64,000 nt of DNA from Piscicola geometra. Taxonomy: Eukaryota; Annelida; Clitellata; Hirudinida; Piscicolidae. Every line of letters starts with the position of its first letter. The stretch's first letter is position 1. The notes beneath the pieces were generated by a model. The model searched no databases. It saw only the letters and a list, made by a program, of their open reading frames with translations, and had not been told where the DNA came from. Location of the stretch: contig OX030968.1 of NCBI GenBank assembly GCA_943735955.1, forward strand, positions 6,960,662-7,024,661, in the 5' to 3' direction. Position numbers and translations under genes: made by a program. This document shows positions 33,370-44,616 of the stretch, piece by piece.

Positions 33370-33740
33370 CACTACACTGGGCTTCAGCAGTAGCATGAAT
33401 AAAGTTCTGCAATTGGTTGAAACGGATATGAAAAATATATCAGGTTTTTAAAAGTTTTATGGTAGAAATAAACGTTTATTTAAAAAAAATCTAGTGTAGC
33501 TGGACATACAAAGACAAGTTCGAGGTTCCCAATCAGTGAACAGGTTTTTGAGATCGAATGCACTCTTGTTCACAAGCTTGGAACAGTTTGGTAAAGAAAG
33601 CCATAAACTGAATTGATTGCAGATAAAAGAGTCAGCAGCCTAGAGACGGACAGATCTCGTCTTTTGGAGGTTTTGGAACTCACATCTTTAATTTCTAATC
33701 GTGGAACAGCTCTAGTTTTTAAAATATGTCATTGTGTGTT
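33370..33740 (+). repeat. R-A copy 2, right part
   Basis: Begins CACTACACTGGGCTTCAGCA and continues GGCATGAATAAAG-like, AACGGATATG, TTCCCAATCAGTGAACAGG and AGCAGCCTAGAGACGGACAG, matching R-A copy 3 at 47390-47990. It has an internal deletion after about 33505. Confidence 0.8.
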
Positions 33741-34471
33741 GATATGTGATTTTGCGTTTGATTGTGTTGTTGTAGATTAGTTTATAATATTTTTTGTGTG
33801 TGCAGATGTGTAGTGTGTGGTTTAAAAAAAAAATCTTTTACTAAAAAACACACACACTAACACACTATCTTCCTCATCTCCACACAAGTAACCTGTTACT
33901 ACCATAACTAGTACCCTGATATTGTCCCCCACCACTAATACTACCACATTCCTCGCCACCATTACCTACCCACGTCAACCTTCACTAATAACTCCAGTAA
34001 TAAAACTGTCAAACCACTTTAGTTTTGAAAAAGTCACTCTCTCGAGACTGTTTGACAACAGCAAAGAATAATCAGAAAAAAACCTCAAGAGTGGAGAAGG
34101 CAAATGGATTGGAGAATGCAGAATCTTTGGCAGCAGCTATTTGAAACAAAAAAGAAATTCATTCTGGAAAGGTTCCACGGCGTTGAGAATTATTGTAGAC
34201 CTTCGAGATTCGTATTTCAATTTATCTTAAATGCAATCCTTTTTAAAGAAACTTTTACAACATAAATTAACTTTTTATACAACCAGAACCATAATTACAA
34301 TATTTCACAGCAACAGTTACTACAGAAACATCGAATACTGAAACATACTGAAAACAGCAACCCTTAAAAAAAATTTTACACTCGTTACTCTCTTCCTGCA
34401 ACTCCATAAAAACCACTATGAAACCACTTAGATAAACACCACTAACCCACTTAGATTACAACCTCCTACTA
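33741..34471. other. Unassigned AT/CA-rich DNA
   Basis: GT-rich then CA-rich low-complexity stretches. No element termini or coding motifs are recognised before the hAT-E boundary at 34472. Confidence 0.4.
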
Positions 34472-34558
34472 CGGCGGTTCCCAACGTTTTTAGCAACATG
34501 AATTTCATTTTCAGCAAAAAATAATTCTCAATCTATTCTTAATTTGAAAGTTTAATTG

Positions 34559-34780
34559 TCAAACTGTTCGTGAGAAAGCTGTGCTTGCTTTATTTCCACC
34601 AGATTGGAAATTCTGGAGTAGTTTTGCAAGTGAAACACGTAAATAATTTTCAGCATCAAGTATATTATTGAACTCAGACTTGATTACTAATAAATTTGAA
34701 AAACCTGTTTCATAAAGGTATGTTGTGGTAAAAGGAATGAAGAGAAGCAAAAACTTGATCCAGAATTGTGTGAGCGTCAT
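34559..34780 (-). pseudogene. hAT-E transposase C-terminal fragment (ZBED5-like)
   Basis: A frame of 73 codons reads TQFWIKFLLLFIPFTTTYLY, then ETGFSNLLVIKSEFNNILDA and YLRVSLAKLLQNF. This matches the end of ZBED5/FAM200-type transposases, where PF.TTYLCE.GFSAL...K...R is the dimerisation-domain core. The Cys before Glu is Thr-shifted or lost and everything N-terminal is absent, so only the C-terminal about 70 residues survive. The stop lies about 90 bp from the element terminus, as expected. Confidence 0.82.
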
Positions 34781-35416
34781 TGGTGATAAATAATCACTGA
34801 AATGAGCTCAATAAATTCATTGTGCATTTTTTTACAAATATTTAATCATTGTTGCAAATGGTGTAAATTTGGGAAATACATAAGATCTTCTTGAAGATTT
34901 TTCAATTGTGATTTTGACAGCAATTATTGTGCTATATTTTGCTAATTGTTAAATTTCAATTTCTCAAATACAAAAAGATTTATTTGGAAGCGTTTAAGTT
35001 TTAAGTTAATTTTTGGCCCAAGTATCAGTTTTAATTAAAATGATTGATTTTATTCTGAAGATATGTTGCATTTGCCTTGAAGAGATAGATTTAATTCATA
35101 TTGAAAAGATGTCAACTAAGTAAGCTATTTATATATATTTGTTTTTTAAGATAAAAAGTTTCAAACTGTAATTTACTTTTTAATTAAAACCGTTTTCAAT
35201 TGATCACGAAGATCATGAACACGTTTTAAAACTGAGGAGCCATCTCACTTCAGTATGAAATAACAAAACATTTTTTGATGCAATCAAGTCTGAACATAGT
35301 TATTTGGAAAAAAAACAATTAAATTAAAATAATATAATTTTATTAAAAACAATTAAATTGTTGAAATTCTTGGCGACCTTTCTAGAATCGTCAGTTGACA
35401 CCGTTTGGGTCGCAAC

Positions 35417-36856
35417 TAGAGATCGGACCGGGTACCCGCGGGTAGCTGCGGGACTCCCGCGGGAACGGGAATGAAAATTAATTTCGGGACGAGAAAAGTC
35501 TGGAACCGGGAATAGGTTTTCGGGACAGGAACGGGAACGGGAATCAACATTCAAATCGGAAACGGGAATCGACTTTTAAATCGGAACGGGAAAAACGGGA
35601 ATACAAATTATTGGGAGTGGATTTTTTAACAATTATACAAGTATGGGAATCTCTATTTCATCGAGACTCCGTATTTCAAATAAGTATTAAATGCAATGGA
35701 AATGTATAACGAAGCCACCATTGTGTTGTCAAAATCTCCAACACTACATTTGAAGTTGTTATGGCAAGTCCAAACATTAGGGAGATTAGAACAAATGGGT
35801 GATGATGAAAACTTGTCAAACTGGTCAGTTATATTATTTTTATTTTATAAATTCATACTTTGAATTTGAATTATTAATTTCCATTTTAATGCTCAGTTGA
35901 TGATTTTGACAAAAAAAGATGCCCCAGTATAAAAAAATAATATTTGAAAAGTTTTGGATAGAAAAAAAATAAATACAAATACTTTCATTAGAGAAAATTT
36001 AATTCCATTTTGTACAGCCAGACCAAGCCCCAGTGACGTTGAGGAAATGATTGTTATTTAGACCCTATATGTTAGTTTTTATAACGTAAAAATGATAATA
36101 AAATTTTTTTACTATCAAATTATACGAATGATTTTATTTAGGCAGTTGTGGAGAATAAGAATGTTGTCAAAAAACATATTTATAACATTATTGAGGAAGT
36201 AATAATAATGAACGAGAAAAAAAATTCAGAAGAGGATGAATTGTACAAATATTCACAATTACGTCTCGCCAAAATCGAAGATTATAAAGATGTTAAATCT
36301 ATTGCAGTAAAAAAATTCCAATACTACAAGAAGTAGCCAAAATTTTGTTTAGTACACCTGCAAGTTCAATTCCCTGTGAACGGACTTTGTCAACATGTGG
36401 TCGTTCAACTTCAAACCCAAGATCAACTAATTTGAAAGCTAAAACTTTTGACGGTTTAACCCGTGTTAAAAGCAATAAAGACTTTATTGAATTACTCAAA
36501 AACAATGACTAACTTCAATACTTTCATTTCAATAAATATTTTAAATTTAAATCGTGTTTTTTTATTTTGTTGAAAGAAATATTTTCTGATTTTCAAATAA
36601 TGAATTCTAATTGTTAGGACTAGCAAGTTTGGGACCGGTGAAAACAGCAGCAAAAATAAATAAATAAACAAAATTTTTGTTGTCGAAATGGGTCGAGACC
36701 GGGTCAAAAAGTTTCGGGAACGGGTCGGGACCGGGAATCGAGTTGCGGGAACAGGACGGGACGGAAATCAAAATTCTGATAGCCCATCGGGAACAAGACG
36801 GCCTGGGAAAACAAAATTCGGGAACGGGACGAGACAGGGAATGAAAAATCGTCCAT
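35417..36856 (+). mobile_element. hAT-D2 element, right terminus deleted
   Basis: The left end TAGAGATCGGACCGGG is intact. The 8-mer GTCGCAAC occurs at 35409-35416 and 36857-36864. The right end stops at ...CGTCCAT without the expected GTCCGACCTCTA. Deletion between two GTC triplets would remove exactly these 12 bp. Subterminal CGGGAACGGGA iterons are present on both sides. Confidence 0.9.
36148..36512 (+). pseudogene. hAT-D2 transposase C-terminal relic
   Basis: A first frame reads VVKKHIYNIIEEVI and SEEDELYKYSQLRLAKIEDY. A one-frame change then leads to VAKILFSTPASSIPCERTL, STCGRSTSNPRSTNLKAKT and LTRVKSNKDFIELLKNND before the stop. PASSIPCERTLSTCGR is the conserved start of the hAT dimerisation domain. 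The N-terminal two thirds are missing. This copy is better preserved than the hAT-D1 relic. Confidence 0.85.
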
Positions 36857-37004
36857 GTCGCAACGCACAGTTTGGGAACAGCTGTCCTATTACAACCTCG
36901 AAAACATTTGAAATGCAATCCCGTACATTGCCCCATCTGAATCTTTTCAACCCACTACTTCCAGTCATAGCACTATAAACAATGAATCATGCTTGCACGC
37001 GCAT

Positions 37005-37080
37005 GCAACATTCAATAATAACACGCATATACACATACACACACATACACACACACACACCTATATATATATATATATAG
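37005..37080. repeat. (CA)n/(TA)n microsatellite
   Basis: Imperfect CA then TA dinucleotides, directly abutting the LINE-R 3' end. Confidence 0.9.
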
Positions 37081-37152
37081 TTAGCATTCATCCATCTCGT
37101 GAGATGATGATAGCGCTTTGGTATGTTCTTTGGAAGCAGCTTCTGGAGTGGC

Positions 37153-38406
37153 TCAGTAGACCAATCCTGATTGACAGTCTCTGCTGCAGCGGCTGCAGGT
37201 GAAGTCGGATGGAGGATCGAGAGCCTGATTCTGCTGCTTCATTTTTCTTCTTTGCCTTCGGGATTCCAGATGTTGCCTGCGTTCTTCCTCACCTTTCTTG
37301 ATGCTTTTGTGGACAGTCAGGCGCCAGCCACTTTGGTCATCAGCTAGCTTTTCCCATCTGCCAGGGTCGATACCCGTAAGTTTGAGGTCACGTTTGCAGA
37401 CGTCTTTGAAGCGAAGTTGCGGGCGACAAACTAAACGATGTTTTATAGCCAGCACGCCATAGAGGAAGATAGCGTGTTTTCGTCATGAGAAGTTTTAATG
37501 TTGAGCAGCCGATGTGGACAGCCAATCTTCTTGAGTAGCCGAAAGAGGCCGCTCCTGCTTACAAAGTTGAGTGCCTTGGATAGGTCGCTAAAGGCGATAT
37601 AAAACGGCATCTGTTGCCTTCTGCACTTTTCTTGGAGCTGACGTGCGGAGAAGATCATGTCGACTGTGAATCTTCCTGATCTGAAGCCGCATTGCGATTC
37701 AGGATACCCGCAACTTGCGAGGACTTGGAGACGTTTCAGGACACGCGGGCGAAGACTAGTCACAACGCTAAGCAATGAGATGCCTCTATACTTGTTGCAG
37801 TCACTGCGGTCACCCTTATTCTTATACAGGGTGACAATTTTGGCATTGCGCATTTCCTGTGGAACTCTACCAACATAGGCAGAGGAGCTTGTGATGTGGC
37901 TCTAGTAAAGACGGTTTACCGCATTTAAGATAGCTTTGCTGAGTTTTTCCATGATTGGCTCGACATCCAGCTCCTCCAAGACTAGCAAGTTTTCAATAGA
38001 GTTTTTTCGGGAATAAATTGCTTGTCTTTGTCTGTGATGGTCTCTCTGATTTGGACTTTAAGGTTGCAGTCTTCTTTGCTAACTTGCCTGTTGCTTTTTT
38101 TATGTCTTCATTCATGCTCCTTACGTTGCCAGCGTCTGACGCTTGTTGAATGCTATTCGCCATTTGAAGCCAATAGTCATTTGCGCAGCGTCGAGCCGTC
38201 TGCTGGGCTTTTCTTCGGGCAGCTTTCAACTCTTCAAAGGTGGACTGACTCGGGTTGCGACATGCCTCTCTCTTGGCTTCAATGATAGGCTTAAGATCTT
38301 CCGCATTCGCTTCGAACCAATCGGTGTTCTTGTGTTTTTTTACCATACGTGAGTAAAGCAGTTTTGAAGATGGTATAACGGAGCGAGTTCTATCTAACTT
38401 CCGCAT
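37153..38406 (-). pseudogene. LINE-R linker, reverse transcriptase and C-terminal finger
   Basis: A linker frame (38406-37993) with ARRKAQQTARRCANDYWLQM precedes RT motifs in 37853-37443: ITLYKNKGD-like start, KYRGISLLSVV, QCGFRSGRFTVDMIF and FSDLSKALNF, where the catalytic Asp of motif A is present. The YxDD box and thumb are missing. After a jump the C-terminus (37455-37153) reads RPQLRFKDVCKRDLKLTGID, then FTCSRCSRDCQSG, the CxxCxRxC part of the terminal zinc finger. Cannot be functional. Confidence 0.85.
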
Positions 38407-39245
38407 TAGGCTTTTGGTCGCAGTGTTGCAGCTCCCCCAGACGATCTATGAACTTCTGGTTCTTGACTTGATGGATGGCGTGATAGGTGTTGATTTTTGG
38501 CTGGTTTTTTTTCTTGGAGAGATGGAGCCTTTTAAGGCGCAACATTATCTTTGACGTGATCAGAAAGTGGTCTGTATCGCAATCGGTGCTATGGTAAACT
38601 CTGGTGCTGCGGACATTGTTCAAAGAGTTGTGCCTAGTGATAATCAAGTCCAGTAAATGCCAGTAATTTGATTTTAGATGTCTCCAGGACACCTTGAGAC
38701 ATGTTTTGTTTTAGAAGTACGTGTTTGTCACGCATAGGTTATGGTAGCATAAGAATTCGAGTAGTTTCTGGCCGTTTTCGTTTATTTTCCCGATGCCATG
38801 GTGACCCAGCACATCTGGCCATGAGTCGTGGTCAGAATCAACTCGGGCGTTAAAATCTCCTAGAGGGTAGAAGTGTTTGGAAGCAGGAACTATGGCAAAA
38901 CGCTGCTTAGTTGCTCGTAGACTTGAGGCGTAGAGTGAAGATTCTTTCTGGATGAGGTTCGGATAGGCCAAGCAGGGTGTTCTTGAAGGCGAAGCCAACT
39001 CCGTGTTCCCTGGTCTCCTCTTTTCCTTTCCCCTGCCAAAAGAACGTGTTGTGTTTCTCCCTCAAAGATCCAAACTCTGGAAGACACGTTTCCTGTAGGG
39101 CTGCAGCGTCGACGTTTATTATGTGCAACTCATGATCAATGACTGCAGCTTTGCGAAAGTCTTCAATCTCACGAAGGTCATCACTCAGTCCAGTGCGCAT
39201 AGTACGTACGTTCCAGCTTACAACACGAAGAGCTGGAATCTCCAT
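38390..39245 (-). pseudogene. LINE-R EEP endonuclease region
   Basis: Three frames together give an exonuclease-endonuclease-phosphatase domain of the craniofacial-development-protein-2-like type: VVSWNVRTMRTGL (Asn motif), VDAAALQETCLPE (Glu motif), HGVGFAFKNTLLG, PLGDFNARVDSDHDSW (Asp/Asn motif), HGIGKINENGQKLLEFLCYH, NLCVTNTYF, HLLDLIITRHNSL, and DCDTDHFLI (terminal Asp-His motif). In living relatives this domain nicks target DNA for target-primed reverse transcription. Frameshifts near 38998 and 38700 break it. Confidence 0.85.
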
Positions 39246-39950
39246 CTTTTTTTATTTGTATTTGTTTGGTGCGTGAAGATAACGGCCTGCTTGTTGAGCT
39301 GTGCTCTAAGCTCCAGGCACCCACTGAAGCAGGCAGGCCGTGACGGGTAACACCTTATTGCCCGGCTTAGGACAGGCGGTAGTTACCAGTGGGACTGCGA
39401 GGGTCTCTCCCACCATAAAAGACAACCCATGCGTCCAGCTCTACGCCAATTGAGCAGGGACTTATAACCCGTAAACTGCTGTCTTCTTGTTTGTGATTTC
39501 GCCGTAATGCGTGGCTGGAATGACATATTCAGGGCGCTAGCCTGTGCAAAATGTGTGGAGGCCCTGTGCTGTTTAAACAACAGGACCGCTCTCTCTGCTT
39601 TGTCGACTAGACCCAAGGGGGTGCAAGCACCACGCTTAAAGCCGACTTGGCTGCAAAAATTTCCGGAAAAACATTATAGATGACTCTGACTTCAGATTTA
39701 TCTTCGGGGTTGACTCCCGTAGCCTATGAATGGGTAGCATGCAAGGCAGCAGCGGTTGGTAGTCAGTCTGCCTTCTCCTAGATGGGTTGCCTTCAAGGGC
39801 TGACGAGCCCCATCTGCCCGAAGCGACTGACTTTAAAGCGCCCGTGATCCACTTTCGCCCCTTCTCCTGTCAGTAAAAGCAGTTCCGCCACGAACAGACC
39901 AGGAGTTGGACTTAGTTGTCAAAGGCGGTACAGAAACGCACGCCCTGAAT

Positions 39951-40340
39951 GATTATTTTATAAGCAGTGAGAGCTTATCTCAACTACCACCTATGACAAC
40001 AGTTTATATATTTAAACTTGCATAAACACTATAAGTTTGTGTGTATAAAGTGTAATATCTCCCACTATTTTTCCATTAACTCAATTCTTGCACGGTGTTT
40101 GCCTTTAATTTCTGCCCCACCGCACTTCTCTGGATGACCCCTAAATCATTTCAACCAGCCAACAACCAGAACCATTCTTTTCACACTCTGCACGTGGCTA
40201 TTCATTTCCAATAATAAAAAAAATTTCTCTTTACCTACTTTTCTCCACCCCCTACTCTACTTCACCACACACCCTATTCTCTAACCTTTCTCCACAATCA
40301 ACTCTACTCCACCACCCACCCTTACTCCACACAGTCTATT
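39951..40340. other. Unassigned DNA
   Basis: AT-rich, then pyrimidine/CA-rich sequence (CTCCACC, TACTCCACC) grading into the minisatellite. No coding motif. Confidence 0.4.
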
Positions 40341-40344
40341 CCAC

Positions 40345-40800
40345 AACTCAATCAATTCCAACCCCCATCTACTCCAACATCCATCTACTCCAACACCCAT
40401 CTACTCCAACACCCATCTACTCCAACACCCATCTACTCCAAGAGCCATCTACTCCAACACCCATCTACTCCAACACCCATCTACTCCAAGAGCCATCTAC
40501 TCCAAGAGCCATCTACTCCAACACCCATCTACTCCAACACCCATCTAATATAACACCCAATCTTCTTTAACACCCAATCTTCTTTAACACCCAATCTTCT
40601 TTAACACCCAATCTTCTTTAACACCCAATCTTCTTTAACACCCAATCTTCTTTAACACCCAATCTTCTTTAACACCCAATCTTCTTTAACACCCAATCTT
40701 CTTTAACACCCAATCTTCTTTAACACCCAATCTTCTTTAACACCCAATCTTCTTTAACACCCAATCTTCTTTAACACCCAATCTACACCAACACCCAATC
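40345..40800. repeat. Two adjacent minisatellites (16 bp and 17 bp)
   Basis: First about 11 copies of CTACTCCAACACCCAT (16 bp, with AAGAGCC variants), then about 14 nearly perfect copies of AATCTTCTTTAACACCC (17 bp). The shared AACACCC suggests that the second unit arose from the first. Confidence 0.95.
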
Positions 40801-41032
40801 TGCCCCACCACCTACCCTTATCAGCTTTTGCAAACAGCAATAAGCATGTCTGTTCAAACGTTCTTATCTGCGTGAAAAGTTGAAAAATGATTTTTAAATG
40901 ATGGACAAATCGCAACTCAAATCTTTATATAAAAATTTTGAATTATCTCAAATAATTCATTGAACAATTATTTTTAAATACAGTCAGTAATATTTACTTT
41001 TTCGGTGAAATGTGTGTAAAAAAAGTAAAAAA

Positions 41033-42112
41033 ATACAATACAATAAACGACGAGTGTTATTAACGTGGCGTAAACCCGGTTGTGCTTCAAGACCACTTGG
41101 TAATGAAAAATTTGAAATAAATATTAATAATGATAGGTGAATAAATGGAAAGTATAGGTAAAGTAAACTATAAATTTAACAATCATTTCTAATAGACAAA
41201 ATAATTATTTTTTTAAAAGATTGAAACTGAAATAATAATAACAATATATTTTTGACAAATGTAAATATCTATATTATATTATTATAATGAATTATTTTAC
41301 AATTATTATTGACCATAAGTATAAATATAAAAAAGGATAAAATTGGGAAGCAAGAAACTGAGCAATAAATTTGTAAGTTATTGTGATCCAAAGAGTCGGC
41401 GCTGCAACAAAAAATGCTTTTTGCACCTGCATACTTGAATTCGCAGCTCTGTGGAACTACATCTCTTGACCTGGAAGATTCGAATCTTTCCCTCTGGGGA
41501 AGACTTGCCCTCATGACAATATTACTCGACAAATAATCTGGGCACTCATTAGACAGACACTTGTGCATTAACAAGATGTTTTTGTATTCAATTCTGTTTT
41601 CAACACGAAGCCAGTGAAGCTCCTTGTGAACATATGTGATCATACTTTCTAGCACCTGTTATGAGCCTAGCTGTGGTGTTGATTATAGACTGAATTTTCT
41701 GTAGCTGCGTCATTGGCAACCCAGAAAGAATGATATTGCCATAGTCAATTCGACTGAGAACCAAAGCAGAAGGCAATGTTCTCAGTGAGTTCTTGGTCAA
41801 TAACCATCTTATGGATCGTATTTGGCGTATAGAAGTCGGTTAAACTCTTAGGTTTCTGACACTTTTAGAAGGAAATATATCGTTCTGACAAATGTCAACT
41901 GGATCTTTGGGAGTGTGAGCAGAGTTTCGACGGGATAACTTCAGTTTTGCTGGAGTTAAGTTTCAGTTGATTGGCACCCATCCAAGCAGCAATTTCATCA
42001 ATGCATGATGACACCTTTTCTTGCAGGTCAGCCTGATGACCGTAAATCATCATACTGATTAAAAGCGAGCTGATGTCTTGCTGCTAAAGGACCAAGGACT
42101 GAACCTTGGGGG
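41033..42112 (-). mobile_element. LINE-C copy 3 (5'-truncated)
   Basis: The 3' end at about 41033 has AATACAATACAATAAACGACG and the diagnostic ACGTGGCGTAAACCCGG tail. The coding region extends to about 42112, where GGACCAAGGACTGAACCTTG is the last LINE-C sequence before hAT-C3. It carries many small deletions. Confidence 0.85.
41269..42112 (-). pseudogene. LINE-C copy 3 ORF2 relic
   Basis: Recognisable pieces are LVLSRIDYGNIILSGLPMTQ and NTTARLITGARKYDH (41800-41600), then KELHWLRVENRIEYKNILLM and HKCLSNECPDYLSS (41655 onward), with a frameshift between them. That frameshift is the same small deletion seen in LINE-C copy 2. The catalytic YADD region (about 42040-42070) is corrupted. Confidence 0.82.
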
Positions 42113-42528
42113 ACTGGCAGTTCGATACATGCAATGAGATCAGACTGATCCGCACGTAAACTTGATGTGTTGATGTGATTTTGTGTCTTTACACAGTTTC
42201 TGCATTCTTTCCATAAAGGTTGGATAATTCTGAAAGCTCGAGAGTTAATTTGTCTATCTGCGTTGTATTATTTATACTGAAAATTTTACATACGAAAAGT
42301 GTAGATTTAAGAGTGTAGTTGAGGTCTATTTCTTCTCAGAATTGGTGACATGTTAGTGTTATTTTGGTGGAATCTCTATGTTCTGTGTTGATATATGAAA
42401 TGTTTTGTGAGATTAAGACCATCCAGAGAAAATATCATTGTCCAAAAAATATCATTACCAAAAAAAACTCATCGATTTTTGAAAAATTGCGAAGCCCTCC
42501 TTAACCCCCCTTCCTTGTTGCACTACTG
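42113..42528 (-). mobile_element. hAT-C3 remnant (right end only)
   Basis: From TTCGATACATGCAA to the right terminus CTTGTTGCACTACTG at 42528 this follows hAT-C2 16545-17003 with small deletions. The left part of the element is absent; LINE-C copy 3 abuts directly. Confidence 0.75.
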
Positions 42529-42751
42529 CATAAGAAATCAATAATTCTAATTTGAACATAAAAATTAAAATACTCTACTATAATCAATTAATCATATATA
42601 ATTATTCTTTTGTGTCTGCTAAGTATTGAAGATGCCTTTTTTTGCTACACTTTAGAATAATATTCATTTAAATTGCTGCTATAGTTTATATACAGCAAAT
42701 TTTTGAAATCATACTAAATAAACATTTATTGTTTCACTTGTTTGACCCAAT

Positions 42752-43175
42752 AGGAAATAATACGACGCAAGATGCTTTTATTTTTTTGAAAGTAAATGTA
42801 AACAACACAATAGAAAAGTTACTTGCTTATAATTTACCCAGAATAGCTACAAATAGTATGTCCGAATTCAGATTATTGGGCTCTTACTCATTTGCCTATA
42901 GTTTCATACAGAGCGCAATAAGAATTGCAAGCATATATCGTTTCCAATTGGCGGATTCTGAGTATAAATTATTGATCAATAATTTTGTAAAAAGTGAGTC
43001 TGCATACTACTATGTTGGTGAAGTAGATTTTTTAATGGACTGCGGACTTGTAGGACTTGCTTTGAAACTTTGTTACTGTGACACTTTTTTTAACTGTAAA
43101 CCAGGTAAAAACCAAAAAAATCTTATAATCAGCGATAACAAGTTTATGGACGTTATTTACTTGTTAAAAAAGTGA
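42752..43175 (+). CDS. Possible terminal coding exon of an unrecognised gene
   Basis: An open stretch of about 140 codons of ordinary, non-repetitive protein composition. It is preceded by a plausible 3' splice site (pyrimidine-rich GTTTCACTTGTTTGACC then AATAG at 42751) and has no ATG at its start. It ends in TGA at 43173-43175, followed by an AATAAA signal at 43190. Motifs such as RLLGSYSFAYSFIQSAIRIA and VDFLMDCGLVGLALKLCYC show alternating hydrophobic helices; LLKK is the last residue group. I recognise no family. The exon start is inferred from the AG site. Alternatives are a chance frame or a piece of an unknown transposon. No upstream exon is identifiable. Confidence 0.35.
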
Positions 43176-43196
43176 TTTGGTTTCTATAGAATAAAG

Positions 43197-43640
43197 CTTT
43201 ATTCACAAAACGGTAAAGGTGACCAGTAACTAATTTACTAAGTTTTTTTTGCGTAAATGCATGGAGGATTGGCCTCACATCTCATGATCAACAACTTTCA
43301 GATTTTCCTTAGCTAAATTTTTCAAAAAAGTCAGTTAGGTTCTAGTGTTTTCAACAAATGTTTAGGACATTTTTAAGACTATTTTTTACCTATTATGTGT
43401 ATATAATTAATATGAACACATTGACATTTAGACAATAAAAACAAATTCTTCATAATTTTAATTTATTAATTACTTATGTATGGTAATTATCAAAAATATT
43501 TGTTCACATTTAATCGAACCATGTTAGGAATATTTTTTTAGACAAAAAAGTAAGTCAAGAGCCTAAAATCTATATTTTGGACACATCCCAAAAGCCTCAA
43601 AATAATTGACTTTTTTTTCGATAATAAGGTCCCTAACTAA
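43197..43640. other. AT-rich DNA, possibly a MITE
   Basis: It begins with CTTTATTCACAAAACGG and ends with GATAATAAGGTCCCT; the inverted right end (AGGGACCTTATTATC) resembles the left. A GGGGCCTTATTCACAAAGCG sequence also starts a block at 21828. The evidence for a shared family is weak. Confidence 0.25.
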
Positions 43641-43879
43641 ACTGGAAATATGAATTACATTTTTTTATATAGTATAGATCTCTGATGACGGGCTCTGATG
43701 GATTAACAATTTATGTAGAATTGTTATTATGATTTTAAAGATACAATTTGTTTTACATAAATTATTATTTTTTTTAAATATATCAACAATTAGTTGTATT
43801 AAGAAACTAACTAAGAAATAAATTCAGTTTTCCATAACAGTACCAAATTTTCGGTTAACCAATTTAATCGATCGAATTA

Positions 43880-44100
43880 AATAAGGGGTGGAAAAATACT
43901 TGAATTTTTCAATAGTTTTACTTGCAGTTTGTCACTTTACACTAAAAATATGCACTTCAGAAGATGATCCAGGTTATGTCATTTGTTTCACACACTAAAT
44001 ATTTCCCAAATTAGAGCAGAGAATAATCAGAATATCCAATGGTCAAGAAATGCCAAATCATCAAACCCCCGATTTAAAATGGTTAAAAATTAGAAAAATG
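43880..44100 (+). mobile_element. hAT-F internal fragment
   Basis: GGGTGGAAAAATACTTG, then CAGAAGATGATCCAGG, then AGAGCAGAGAATAATCAGAA and TATCCAATGGTCAA match hAT-F copy 2 at 4690-4810. No termini. Confidence 0.7.
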
Positions 44101-44240
44101 TTCTCAAATCTTGAAAATATAAAATTAAAATAAATAAATTGTTAAATCATGAAAATATAAAATTAAAATAAATAAATTGTTAAATCATGAAAATATAAAA
44201 TTAAAATAAATAAATTGTTAAATCATGAAAATATAAAAAA
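44096..44240. repeat. 38-bp tandem repeat, about 3.5 copies
   Basis: A unit beginning AATCATGAAAATATAAAATT and ending AATAAATTGTTA, almost identical between copies. Confidence 0.9.
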
Positions 44241-44616
44241 ATCTTGACATTCGTAATAATTATAATCCATAATTTACCGCATCAATTCTTTGCGGTCGTT
44301 TCTCAATTTATAAGAAGTAGCTAATAATTGAAGTAGCACAATCATAATCATATTTGTTTTCAATTTTTGTTGGAAAAACAAGTTAAAATAACGAGCTCGT
44401 CTTCTTGCCCTCACCATCTCGAATAATTTTTTCACAAAATGTATCAAAATATCTGCTAGTCATTATGCAGCCTAGCAAAGAAATGATATTTTTTGAGTCT
44501 ACCAAAGCTGCTTACCAAAAACAAGGACACTATACAAATAAACAACATAACTGAGGTTTTGGCTAACTTAGAAAGGATTTATTGGTTGGTAACAAGTAAC
44601 AATGAAGTAACTAGAA

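Larger units (their letters stand above)
34472..36884 (-). mobile_element. hAT-E element with nested hAT-D2
   Basis: The left end CGGCGGTTCCCAACG and inverted right end CAGCTGTTCCCAAACTG have the C.G.GGTTCCCAA form typical of hAT-5/ZBED5-related elements. The flanking 8-mers TCCTACTA (34464-34471) and TCCTATTA (36885-36892) match at 7 of 8. The transposase C-terminus is on the minus strand. hAT-D2 (35417-36856) lies about 30 bp inside the right end. Confidence 0.85.
37081..39950 (-). mobile_element. LINE-R copy (EEP endonuclease/RT non-LTR element), decayed
   Basis: Minus strand. Presumed 5' UTR from about 39950 to 39250, endonuclease from 39245, RT from about 37990 and C-terminus at 37153. 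The 3' part ends at a CA/TA microsatellite at about 37081. GC content is clearly higher than in the surroundings. A large part of the RT-thumb region is missing between 37443 and 37455, and many frame changes are present. Fragments of the same family lie at 6868-6975 and 17157-17450. Confidence 0.85.

Noticed and set aside
37153..39245. Host craniofacial-development-protein-2 or DNA-repair endonuclease gene
   Set aside because: The EEP domain is followed by RT motifs and a terminal CxxC finger in one element with many frameshifts; it is a non-LTR retrotransposon.
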